Source: Musa acuminata AAA Group (lineage: Eukaryota > Streptophyta > Magnoliopsida > Zingiberales > Musaceae). Taken from it: DNA of 64,000 nt. Location: contig NC_088357.1 of the NCBI RefSeq assembly GCF_036884655.1, positions 46,676,001 to 46,740,000 of the forward strand, in the 5' to 3' direction. The notes below the pieces were generated by a model. It searched no databases. It saw only the letters and a program-made list of their open reading frames with translations, and was not told the DNA's origin. Made by a program: the position numbers and the translations under genes. Positions 35,368-46,800 of this stretch are shown in pieces. Within the stretch, counting starts at the first letter, position 1. Every line of letters starts with the position of its first letter.

Positions 35368-36625
35368 ATGGCGAAGTTTGGTGAGGGCGACAAGCGGTGG
35401 ATCGTCGAAGAGCGCGTTGACGGCACCAACGTCCACAACTGGCACTGGGCGGAGCGCAACTGCATCGAGTGGTCCCGCTCGTTCCTCTCCTCCCTCCTCT
35501 CCGGCCTCACCATTCTCGACGGCGAGGGCGGCCTCGCCATCCGCACCAAGGCACTCGATAAGCTCGAGGGCGAGGCCTACGTCAACATCCGTAAGGGCAA
35601 GGTCATCCCGGGCTACGAGCTCTCCCTCTCCCTATCCTGGGAGGGCGAGGCCCGTGACTCTACCGCTGGGGGCGACCCTCTCGTCAAGGTCTCCGGATCC
35701 GTCGAGGTGCCTTACCTCGCCGATGAGAACGCCGGAGAGGACCCCGAGGTCAGGATCACCATCCGGGATGATGACGGCCCTGTCGGGCGCCGGATCAAGG
35801 ACGCCTTTATTGCCAAGGGCAAGCCGGTGGTGCTGGAGAAGCTTCGGGCTTACGTGCAGGCGATGGCCAAGGGTGGCCCCGCGATGGACGAGCTCGAGAC
35901 CAAGAAGCCTCCCTCTGTTGTTGGAAAAAACCAGTCTGCGGCTTCCCCTGCAGCTGGAGGGAAGACTGCTCCGACCGCATCTGTAGCGGGTAATGCATCG
36001 GTGGCAACGAAGGAGAAGAAGAAGACTAAAGAGGGCTTTAAGAACATATCTTTGACGGAGAAGTTCTACTGTAGGGCAAGGGATATTTATGAGATCTTGA
36101 TGGATGAGAACCGATGGAAGGGTTTCACTCAGAGCAATGTTAGGATTAGCAAGGAAGTTGGTGGGCAGTTCAGCCTCTTTGATGGATCGATCACTGGGGT
36201 CAATGAAGAACTGCAGGAAGCCAAGCTGATCGTTCAGAAGTGGAGATTTGGAAGCTGGCCAGAGGGTGTTCATTCAACGGTGAGTGCATTTTTCAGCTCT
36301 ATATTTCTGATCTATTGAACTTGTAATTGGGTTTTGGGATTTGATAAGTTAATGGAATGCAGGTGAGGCTGACTTTTGATGAGCCTGAGCAAGGAGTTAC
36401 TATTGTGAAATTGACGCAGACAAATGTGCCAGAGGAAGACAAGTAAGATTCTTTCTAACAATAACAGCATCCTCTTGTTTAGCATATGTATGGTCTCTTA
36501 TCTAATATCATTTGTTTGGGTTTGTTTACAGGTATGGGAATGCCACGGTTGTGGAAAACACAGAAAGAGGATGGAGGGATCTCATCTTCCACAAGATACG
36601 AGCTGTATTTGGTTTTGGAATGTAG
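35368..36625 (+). CDS. AHA1: Activator of Hsp90 ATPase (AHA1 / AHSA1 family)
   Basis: A cytosolic co-chaperone that binds Hsp90 and stimulates its ATPase. Exons: 35368-36279, 36363-36442, 36532-36625 (TAG); 1086 bp, 361 residues. The start is the ATG in GCCATGGCGAAG. The N-terminal Aha1 domain covers about residues 1-165 (MAKFGEGDKRWIVEERVDGT, NVHNWHW, and the RKGKVIPGYEL block). A charged linker rich in Lys/Ala/Ser (about 180-220) follows. The C-terminal AHSA1 (START-like) domain begins near NISLTEKFYCRARDIYEIL and continues through NRWKGFTQSNVRISKEVGG and QKWRFGSWPEGVHST. It ends across the two small exons with the NTERGWRDLIFHKIR helix. Length and domain order are ordinary for plant AHA1 proteins. 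The upstream heat-shock-like modules suggest stress induction. Confidence 0.94.
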
Positions 36626-37591
36626 AAGCAGCTCTTTTCTTTTATTTACAAGTTGTCATTTCATTGTTTCTTACTGCCTTTGAACTGCAACATTCAGCAA
36701 TGCATGGACTTGATATGCCTCTGTTGTTAGTTAACATGGTGACTATTGTGAAAACCTGAGACATCTTTCTTTTGTTTGCTCACTATCGGTGTACCCTTAT
36801 TGTGATAATCGGAAACTTGAGACTTGAAATCTTGTTTACTATGACTTTTATGGTTTAAATGTTGTGAAGTTTTATACGCATTCATCCTATTGTATGCGAA
36901 TTTCCTTGTTTCCATCTTCACCATTTTGGTTTTTGTATGAAATTTGTCTTTCTATTTGGATGACTCTTCAGTTATATGTATCATGTTGTCTTCTAAGATG
37001 TCCTACCTTTCTCTGAAAGAAAACACCAAATAACAAACAATCATGTTTCACATTTGTACTTTATACTCACTAGAGAACAATGGATTTATGTCTCAATCCA
37101 CACTCCTTGAGACATGACTAGGTGATAATGCTTACACTTAAGAGGAAATAAGGGAGTATATGATCAAGAAGTTAATATAAGCGAATATGTTTAGTTATTG
37201 TGCTTGCTGTCTCACTTTTACAACATAGAAACTTTTAATTGAAGGCTTTGTTGAAGATGGCTTGTTTCTCTTAAATACATCCAAATGAAATAAGAGTTTG
37301 ACATGCAGACCTTTTGTAAGTAGATCAAACCAATTCAAAAAACATTGAATTTTAGTCAAAGGTGTGCAACATGGTTAAATTTTCTGCTGCTTTCAAATGA
37401 TTATAGGTAAGAAATTAATATTTTTTTACGTTCCACTAGAATTCTTTGTTTCTTTTGCATTATATGAGACACGATGGAATGAATCACCACATAGAGAAAT
37501 ATACATGTTCTTAACCCCTTTTGGTTCATTTTTTCCGATGTACACATTCAATATTCTACTTCTCCAAACTGGATGCCTTTACTTGATATTT
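36626..37591. other. 3' flank of the AHA1-type gene
   Basis: AT-rich. The first part is likely 3' UTR; nothing else was recognised. Confidence 0.35.
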
Positions 37592-37720
37592 GACCCACAC
37601 TGGTTGATGGCATCAGACCCACACTGGTTAATGGCATCAGACCCACACTGGGGGATGCCTTTATTTCCTGGAGATCAAGGAATGGATTTTTAGCATCAGA
37701 CCCACACTGGTTGATGGCAG
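37592..37720. repeat. 24-bp tandem repeat (GACCCACACTGG units)
   Basis: Three head-to-tail units start at 37592, 37616 and 37640. The first two are full 24-mers differing at one base and the third diverges after 14 bases. A fourth unit stands apart at 37699-37720. Confidence 0.85.
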
Positions 37721-40190
37721 GACCGTATGGGTTAATGTCGATGCACTAATGTGTGGTACACCAAGATGTACCATGGTACTGTTCTTCTGGGGGATGTTGG
37801 AAGAAAGAAGGGAGAATGAAAGAAGAAAAAAAGAGGAAGAAGAAGACAGTGGTGGAGAAGTATAAATATTGGATATGAGGCAGTTGGCGGTTGACAGGCC
37901 ATGGACGTGCAGCAGCACAGGGAGGAAGAACGCATGGCGGCTGTTGCGTGACAGTGTGAAGAGGGAGAAAGGGCTCATGACTGCTTGCAAGCCCTAAAAC
38001 ATCTGGTTTGAGTCGGAAAAACCTAGCCCTAAGCACCCATTGTTTGGTTCAGGTCCTTTAAAAAAGGAAAATCCCAGACCTAACATCTTAAAAAAAAAAA
38101 AAAGAAAAGAAAAAACTGGGTCGAACCGCCTGAGATGGACTGGTAAATTGAATTCTTTGCTTTTGACCATGTTTGGCAGATTGGTTGATCTCGACTTGAT
38201 CCTGCCAGTTGATGGATACTTGCTATTCCAAAATCCTTTTAGGCTATTTCCTCATTCCTGGTGGAGCTGTGCATTCGTTAAATGCATTGATTCAGTGACT
38301 GATCGGAGAGATAAAAAGAAGAGAAAAAGCATAAAAAAAATAGAGAGAAGTTACAGGCGGTACCTGAATTTGACTGGCTTTAATTAGAAAAAGAAGTTGC
38401 ATGTTTACCTGCTTGAACTTTGTATCGAGTTCTTTTTATTTGAAGCAAGTGGCAAGTTGAAGCAATGTGTAGAACTTTGAAAGACAGCTAATTGTTGATT
38501 GGTATCATCAGTAGATCCAAAGCATTAGTCAAACCTTCTAAAAATCTGGCAGGTACATCAACATGGAAATTTCATACAGGATAACGAAGAACAATGTTAT
38601 TTTCCCTTCAACTACATTATTACATACTTATAAAGCATCCATGAGTGAATCTTTCTTTTTCACTATATACTTGTATAGCATCTCATTAGACTTGTTGTTT
38701 GAGGTGATTTTCCTCTTAACAAATATGAAATATCTTGGTTGCTTGATGTTTGGATTTTTAATTTTTTCATATGAATGGATTTATCATGAGTTATTAATCA
38801 TTTGTCTGCTCTCATGAACAAAACATAACTCACAAATTAAGTCGAATGGCCATCCATTAAGGTCCTATAATATTATTATTACTGGCATCTAATCATTCTT
38901 TCTTTGATTCCAGAATGGTCAATCTTTTCTCATTTGATCTTTTACCCACTCTACTAGCTTCTCTTAAATTGCAAATATATTCAAAGTTACTTTCATTTCA
39001 GTTTGTGAATTGCAAGACAAAAAAGAAATATCAAAATTATGAGCTAGGATGGAGATAGTATTAAGTCATAAAACTTTACATATTTTTCATATAATGCAGC
39101 CTATATGAATTCAAATTTCTTATATTCTTATCATACATTAATATTTGTTCTTGTCAAGATTTGTGAATTACAAAATAAAAAAAAACTATTATGCAGGAGA
39201 ATGGTTAACTTTTCTTTCTTGTTTTGATTCTGAATATGTTAAATGTTTTTGGCAACACTATCATTCAATGTTGTGGCGATATTATTGATAGAAACTCTTC
39301 TTCATTTGGCCGGATCAGAACTGGTCCCAAATGGTTTCTTGTCCCTGATTGAATCCAACAGAAATTTTCATGTATGCTTTATGTATTATGTCTATATAGA
39401 TTCAATTAGATCATTTCGTTAGTTTCATTAGTCGCCGTTCTTGATTATCTGCTAACTTGTAGTGACAAGAAAATGAAGCTTGTTTTAATAGACTATTGCT
39501 AGACGATATTATTATTTAGTTTCTTGTTGATCCACGTTTGAAACTTTTAAGCTTGAAAAGGAAAATAATTCAATTTTATGATTTACAATTTGAATCTAGT
39601 TTAAGCTTTTCTTTGATCCATATTATGGCCACAATCATGATTTCGATTGTGAATCTGCAAAATCATGTTGAAAGGGGGGTAGGAGTAGTGGATATTGCAA
39701 AGCAGGCCAACTTTTATAGGACGTGAGTAAAGAATGGGAGAAGTTTGTTTATTTTTACTCTTTGGATAACTCTGATTGGAGTATTGGAGGAGTCGAGTAT
39801 GTTTTTAATGCCTGCCAAGAACGGACGGGAGAGAATTCATGGCTGGATAAAGGATGAATAGGGACAACAACACGAACTACTGCTTTATAGAGACAAAAGA
39901 ACTTCGCATTGTTTTAAGTAACCTCGAAAAACAAAACAGTGTTCTCGAGGACGCTTGCAAGATGGACGGCGGACTACACTTGGTATGATTCCTGACTACT
40001 CTTCGCATTATTTGTGCAGAACTAAATAGTGGCACCAAATCGTCTTCGAAACGAGGAAACGCTTCCCAGGGAGCGGTACTTTTGCCTTGTGTCATGTAAG
40101 CCCTGTATTCTATTGTAGAGTTCATTTTCAATGTGGGTCGAGTAAACGGTGTTGTTTGCTTGTTAAATTGGTATTCCTTTGATCTTTAAA
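37721..40190. other. Intergenic, 2.5 kb, purine-rich patch but no gene
   Basis: A GTGGTACACC/GGTACC-like motif near 37755 is followed by a purine-rich tract at 37795-37860, similar in style to the tracts at 29.8 and 63.2 kb. Poly-A runs occur near 38090 and 38330. No coding frame is supported. Confidence 0.35.
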
Positions 40191-40259
40191 GAAAGCCATA
40201 TCCAAGTAATGACAAAAAAAAGAGATGCAGATTGGTATTGGTATTCTCTTGATCTGTAA

Positions 40260-43200
40260 AGATAGTTGATTGGATATAGTATGTCAATCATCGATCGATA
40301 GGAGTTTAAAGTAGATAATTTGCGACAGTTGAGAACGATTAGAGATTGTCTCCTCATATAATATTTCACGGAATATGTCCCTTTGAGATCCGGTATAAAA
40401 ACTAGTATTCAATACAAGGTGAAGAGGCTGACTTTTTTTTTATTACTCGTGCTTGCACTCTAGGATTTTGAGTTACTAACTCGAGTATTAGCGGGATCGG
40501 GTCGAGAAACTTTTTTTAATCTCGTTCTTAATGTAGGTGATACCTTGGGAGTGCTACGTTTCTACCTCGAAGCTACCTTGGGCAACCTTGTGCATATGAG
40601 TTTGGATTATGTTGGGTTGACTAAGATGTTTGATATTTTCCTTCATTATATTGACACTAGAAGGAGGGTCCGATGTTACAAGAACGCTCACCAACCAACC
40701 CTCTCAATGAATGCTTGAGCGATGAGGTTTTGCCAAATCCATAGTACTTTTGCTTAAAGGGGGGCAATAGTCACTCTTTCCGCATGTTGACGCATCCACC
40801 TTAGCTTAAACGTCGATGTGTTAGTGGCGTTTGTTCAACGACTCAGGCCTTTCACTCCTGGGGTTGACCTCGAGCCACTTGCTTGACCTTTTTGATGTGT
40901 TCTTGAACCTCACCTAGTAGGTTTAGACACTAATAAGCATGATACAAGTCGTCGCTCCACTTTTACCGTAGCTAGCCCAACAAACGATGCCACTAGCTTA
41001 GCTATGGTCAAAAGGTCAATCACCAGTAGCACCAATGCTCATAGGGGTCCTTCCACTCGATGTGATGCCAACATCCCAAGAGTGCTCGAGGCCCATGGAA
41101 TCACCGGCCCCAAGAGTCCTCAACTATGGAGTTCAGCGGACTATATCTTCATTGTACCCCACTTGAATCCGAGACTCAGTCGGTAGATTTGATGGAGGAT
41201 TCCCTATGAATTTAGCTACGACAAATGGACTGACGTTTGGAGGAGATACGATGAGAATTTCAACAATTTAGAAGGGAACAACAAGTTGAACCCACCTTAG
41301 GTCGGTCGCTATTCACCTAGGAAATCTAGGAGGAATCGATCTTAACAAACTTCTGCCTCCCATCATTAGAGGCATTTGATGGTAGTGCTAACCCGATGGA
41401 ACACATTGTCGCTTTCTACGCTCAAATGTCATTGTATAGCACTTCAAACGCCTTGATGTGTCGTGCGTTCCCGACCACATTAAAAGGCTTGGCACGAGAA
41501 TGGCACGCCCGTCTGAAGTCACTTTTTATTAGTTCTTTTGCTTAGCTCACAAGGGAATTCAAGCTTCACTTCCTCAAGAACGTGCTCCCGAGGCTATCGA
41601 CAACAACGTAACTTGGACTTAGGGTAAAATATGCTTGTGGTGTGTGACTAGGGAAAACTTGATCCATGTAAGGAGAAATCTACCACGATAGAGGCATAGG
41701 ACAAAATGTGCTCGAGGCGCGTGAGTCGAAAAAAATTAACCCGCGTGAGGAGAAACTTGCCATGATGGGGGGCATAGGGCAAAATGTGCTTGAGGTGCAT
41801 GAGTAGGAAAAATTCGACCCGCATGAAGAGAAACCCACCACGGCTTAAGCACACGACAAAATATGGGAAAGGCGCGTGAGTCGAAAAAACTTGCCCTACA
41901 TAAGTAGAAATATGTCATAGTAATGATATAGGGCAAAATGTGCTTAAGGCATATGAGTTGGGAAAACCTGATTCACATTAGGAAAAATCTACCACGATAG
42001 AGGTACAGGGAAAAATGTGCTTGAGGCATGTGTCGTGAAAATCTAACTCGCGTGAGGAGAAATCTACTACGCCAAAGGCGTAGGACAAAATGTGCCCGAG
42101 GCATATGAGTTGGGAAAACCTGACCTGTATGCGGAGAAATCCGCTATAATGGAGGCACATGTCAAAATATGCTTGAGGTGCGTGAGTTGAGAAAACCCGA
42201 CCCTTGTGAGGAGAAATCCATCACGATGGAGCCACAAGGTAAAATGTACCCAAGACACGTGAGTTAGGAAAATCATTATAGTTGGGGCGTAAGCAAAATA
42301 TGCCCGAGGTGCGTGAGTCGAAAAAACTCGACCTACATGAGGAGAAATCCGCAACGTGAAAAGCATAAGACAAAAATGTGCTCGAGGTACGAGTGTCGAA
42401 AAATACAACCCGCATGAGAAGAAACTCGTCATGACGAAGACAGAAGGCAAAATGTGCTTGACGCACGTGAGTTGTGAAAACCTGACCCGCATGAGTAGAA
42501 ATCCACAACGATGAAGGCACAAGGCAAAATATACATGAGGTGCATGTCAAAAAAATTCGACTCACGTGAGAAGAAATCCTCCATGGCAAAGGTGTCCCGA
42601 GATGTATGAGTCAGGAAAACCCGACTTGCATGAGAAATCTACCACGACAAAGGCACAAAACAAAATATACCCGAGGAGAATTCCGTCATAATGGAGATGC
42701 AAGTCAAAATATGCTTGAGGCATGTAGTTGAAAAAACTCAACCCATGTAAAGAGAAATCCGTCATAATGGATGCATAGTGCAAAACATACCTGAAGCGTG
42801 AGTAAGGAAAACTCGACTCTATGAAGAAAAATCTGTCATGACGGAGACACATGACAAAATATGCCCAAAGCGTGAGTCGAGAAAACCCGACTCATGTGAG
42901 GAGATCCCATACGTCCTCATGTCACATGAACTAAACGTGGCACTTCGAACCCCTTTCATAAGAGCCCTGAAGCACATGCCTTGGGGAGGGGGTGATATAT
43001 GATAAAAAAATATACTGTCAACTAATCATCATCTAATACGTAACCGTTATGTGAAATCTAGGTGACCTTCCATCCGTCTACTTACGTGAACAAGAATCTA
43101 AAACATGTCTAAGGCAAGCAATTTGGGGTTATCCCCCCCCTTTGTCGCCCACATAGACAAAAAACTACGAGAAATTCGTTGGGAGCAATTAGAGACTACC

Positions 43201-43342
43201 TCCCTATAGGATATTTCACGAAATATTATGCTCATTTTTAACCTAAGTATAAAAGCTTATCTTCAATATGAAATGAGGAGGCTGAATTCTTTTGACAACT
43301 CAATCCATACTGATCAAGACATCAATAATATTTTCCGTCGTC
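40260..43342 (+). mobile_element. Decayed Ty3/gypsy element 2 (gag, then minisatellite, then 3' LTR)
   Basis: The 5' LTR portion (about 40260-40650) and 3' LTR (about 42992-43342) share the block AATATTTCACG(G/A)AATAT, a TATA-like GTATAAAA(A/G)CT and an ATGAGGAGGCTGA-type leader. The segment GGTCGAGAAAC...GGATTATGTTGGGTTGACTAAGA links the 5' copy to the LTR of element 1. A polypurine tract (CTTGGGGAGGGGG) abuts the 3' LTR start. The gag core at about 41390-41600 reads SLYSTSNALMCRAFPTTLKG, REWHARL and LTREFKLHFLKN, close to element 1. No protease, RT or integrase was seen; the space is taken by tandem repeats (41625-42915). Confidence 0.75.
41625..42915. repeat. Minisatellite, about 17 units of about 77 bp, inside gypsy element 2
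   Basis: Units begin with AAAATGTGC or AAAATATGC at roughly 41625, 41703, 41781, 41857, 41934, 42012, 42087, 42164, 42241, 42294, 42371, 42449, 42526, 42662, 42706, 42782 and 42856. Most are 75-78 bp and a few are truncated. Shared phrases are GAGGCGCGTGAGTCG, AAAACCCGACC and GAGGAGAAATCC(G/A)CCACGA. The long minus-strand open frames here are repeat artefacts. Confidence 0.92.
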
Positions 43343-43419
43343 AAAAGTCATATCCAAATAACAACAATTGAAAGAGATGCAACGTATCGAACCACTACAG
43401 TGGCTCGTTTTGGACACAG

Positions 43420-43660
43420 ATCAATGTGAAGAGGTTACCCAAATAGATAACCAAATAGTAGTCTTCAACATTGTCCATTATTCACTATAGAATGATATAT
43501 ACAATAATAAAAAGGAGAACAAAATAGCTACGGATTAATGTGAAGAGGTTCCCAGATTGATAACTGAACCAAATAATAGTCTTCAACATTGTCCATTATT
43601 CTCTAAAGAATGAGATATACAAATCATATGTCTTTAATAAAAAAGAGAACAAAATAGCTT
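43420..43660. repeat. Tandem duplication, about 120 bp, two copies
   Basis: The phrase TCAATGTGAAGAGGTTACCC...GTCTTCAACATTGTCCATTATTC...GGAGAACAAAATAGCT (about 43420-43530) recurs at about 43540-43660 with small indels. It lies just downstream of the 3' end of the PanK-type gene. Confidence 0.8.
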
Positions 43661-43841
43661 GAGTACGCACATGAGACAAATCATATGTTTTGCATGAAAA
43701 TTGATAGAATATCGCCAGAGACCACAACTCTAATGTTTTTAACCATAAGAGTACAATTAAAAGCTTAAAGACGAGATATGACACCGAACCTATGTTTTTA
43801 ATGAACGCAAGCTTGGTTACTATAAATTTCATGGTAATGGT

Positions 43842-46800
43842 CTAAGAGCTTTGCGATTTGTCCTGTTGCAACTTCTCTAACTTGGCTCTCAGCTCGGCAT
43901 TTTCATTTCGCAATCTTTGCACTTCAGCATTTAGTTCTGTGTTCTCGTTCTGTAACCTCTCCGCTTCTTTCTTCAAGTTCATACTACCACCCTGAACAAG
44001 CAAAGAATAAGTTGAAATTTTACTCATATTTTCCCAACTTAAATATACAGTAAAAAAGAAGGTACCTAGTTTTTACTTTAAAATATAACCCTATTCAAGG
44101 TTCGCAATACCGTACCGTATCAGTATTTCGATCTGGGTTCGGTACCAGTACGGTACGGTATACCGAGCGGTACACCTAGGTGTGCTGAGTACTGTAGTAC
44201 TGCTACAGTACTACAGTGCACTCGGATCGGTAACCGACGGTCCGCGTACCGACAACCGATCGGATCGGTACGTACCGTTCATACCGGGCGGTACAATTCG
44301 GTACTGCAGACCCTGACCCTACTAATTGTTAAAGCTAAGAAAATAAACAAATGGATAATTTATCATCTTACAGATAACTTTACTAATTACAAAAGCTTGC
44401 TATAAGCATGGATTAGAAAATGAACATGAAATTAGGGGGAACAAAAATACAAAACAAAAGATCTATTAAGATAGATTACCCTTGGAATCTAATAGCAAAA
44501 ACTTGTGTGACCAACATTTGCTATTTTGTTGTCACAAAAATTACACTAAAGTGATCTCATAATTCTTGAAATATTTTAGAAACGATGAAACACAAAGGAA
44601 ATAAATCAGAGCAACAAGAAGAATAAGAAATAAATCAGAGCAACAAGAAGAATAAGCCGGTCTTAAAGAGGCTTGCCTATATGATATTAAAAAAACATTG
44701 ACACCATACAATCTAGAGTCTAGTGCATTAGTTTCATCCTTTTTATGCTGGTCCACTCTTGTTCAGGTATGTGTTTGTACAAGCAAAAATATTCAGCCAG
44801 CAATACCAAAGAACTCTACGACAGCCTAGAATTCTTTGCACAGAGAATGTAGAAGAGGAAGAGGTTGTTAGCGAGAATAATAAAAGATGAATGGTGAACT
44901 CAAGAGAACCATCGATACATTGCAAATTTTAATAGCATTACATGAATTGTTTGGGGAAGTAATGGGAATCAATATATAATTGAGATATTAAATATACATA
45001 ACAAACATATGCTACTTCCGTAACTAATTGTACAAAGATTCTTAAATATTTTACTCTTTTTACTTCCTCACTTTCAGTTTCTCACTAACTTCTGTAACTT
45101 CAGATTTATGTGCAACTGGTATAGCCTCTCTCTCCCTCTCTCTCTCTCTCTCTCAATTGCTTCTTTAGCTTGTTATCTTTTTGTTATCAGAACAGGCATA
45201 ATTTTACTTCAACATATAAAGTTCAGAGAAGTTATTTGGGAAGGCCCCAAATCTTGACCTTGCACAAACTTGTAATTAGTTCAGCTACACTATGATATTA
45301 GAATTCCGAGACCATGCAATCATTACGGCACTGTATTGGTTAGTATGCAGTCTTTTGTATTAGAAGATACAAATAACAAATTGAACCCACACTCATCCTG
45401 AAGATTAGCAAGTTCTTTCAAATTTATTGAACCACAGTTTTCTAGGCACCCACTTCCTAAAGCCTCAATTAAGAGAAACAGAGTAATAAAACTATATCTA
45501 GAAGGTATTCCAGTTATTCATTCATATTCTGTGAAACTCATTTGTTTCATGGTTTACACCACGAGAAAAAGGGAGTTCTAATGCACGAGCCTTATTCCAT
45601 GTCTATTCTATAATATAGAAGCTTTCAAATAAGATTTTAAATACCAGTCGTACCAATACATACAAACCAATATTTAACAGTTTGAACAAATACCAGGTAT
45701 CAAAAGGTATCCATCAAAAGTCATGGGAAGTCCAGAAATGATTTTGACCTCATACTAAAACTCAATTTTCGACTTCTTTTCCAAAAAGCCATACTGAAAG
45801 TGTGTTACTAAACAACAGACAGTTGCAAAAGGATCTTTTTTTGCTTCAAAAGCTAGATAAGGCCTTTCCAAAAGTTAAGCCAAACATGCCCTTACAACTT
45901 ATTTTTGTAAAACATAGAAAACTTTATAAATAGACATGACTGAGGACCCCTGGTTATAATTATGTAAGCCAGTAAATTAAGGGCTTCTTATAATTTCATC
46001 AAGAATTATCTAGGCACCATAAAATCCTTTCAAACATAGATAACTTCATATCTGATATAGCATGTTGTAGCCTTCCAGTTGAAAGAGAAACATATTTCGC
46101 ACCCATATATATTATATAGTAAATCTATTTTCTAGAATTTGGATTTTTTCAAACTTCAAAACGAGACTTAAAACAACTTGACATTCATGAGAGAGGTACT
46201 GGGATACAATTTATACAACTAAAGAGACGATGAAGGCAAAAACATGGACAAAGACTTTTGACATTTATTTACATTACTTACCCAGTGTGAATCTTCATTT
46301 GATCGACAATCATGGTACGAGGAAAAACAAATTATCTAAACAATATTTGAATATATCAAGGAACAAAGATCATCTTATAAACTTAGACAAGATATAGCAT
46401 ACCTAAGATTTGCTAATTTTAACACAATCTCAGAAATACGAACTCATTGATAAAAGTATCATGTCCTCCACTACAACTAGCTAACAATTTGGTCATCAAG
46501 TTACTTCTCTGCACTTTTTGAATATCAATAATTGCATATGCACTAGTTGAAAGCTTGGAGTATATGATGCACATAATACAAGAAATGATAAAAACCATCT
46601 AAATATGATTCCAGTTATGAAGAAACAAAATGGAGCTATTTGGCAAGACAATGTCACAAATTATAAAACGAGTTCTGTTTCATCACTTACATTGTTAAAT
46701 ATCTGTCTTGGTGAATAAGAAGATGGAGAGTTTCCTCCAATATAAGGAGCACCTAGCAAAACTTGTTTCATGACTTCCTTTGTTGCGAAGTCATCAATAC

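Larger units (their letters stand above)
43992..46690 (-). other. Last intron of the PanK-type gene
   Basis: 2.7 kb between the C-terminal PanK exon and the zipper exon. It holds the MITE copy at 44096-44315, a CT microsatellite at about 45126-45155, and motifs of the GGTAC style near 45640-45710. No exon was recognised inside. Confidence 0.5.

Noticed and set aside
35632..36273. 213-codon minus-strand frame antisense to the AHA1 exon
   Set aside because: It is a shadow of a well-supported exon and has no domain resemblance.
37592..37720. CRISPR-like array
   Set aside because: Units are head-to-tail with no spacers, and the setting is a plant nuclear genome.
41648..42852. A series of minus-strand open frames rich in Leu/Phe/His
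   Set aside because: They are shadows of the 77-bp minisatellite, and the frame changes from unit to unit.
43992..44027. The zipper exon as an independent small gene starting at an ATG at 44027
   Set aside because: The extra residues read through a good polypyrimidine/CAG acceptor, and the exon is in phase with the PanK exon upstream.
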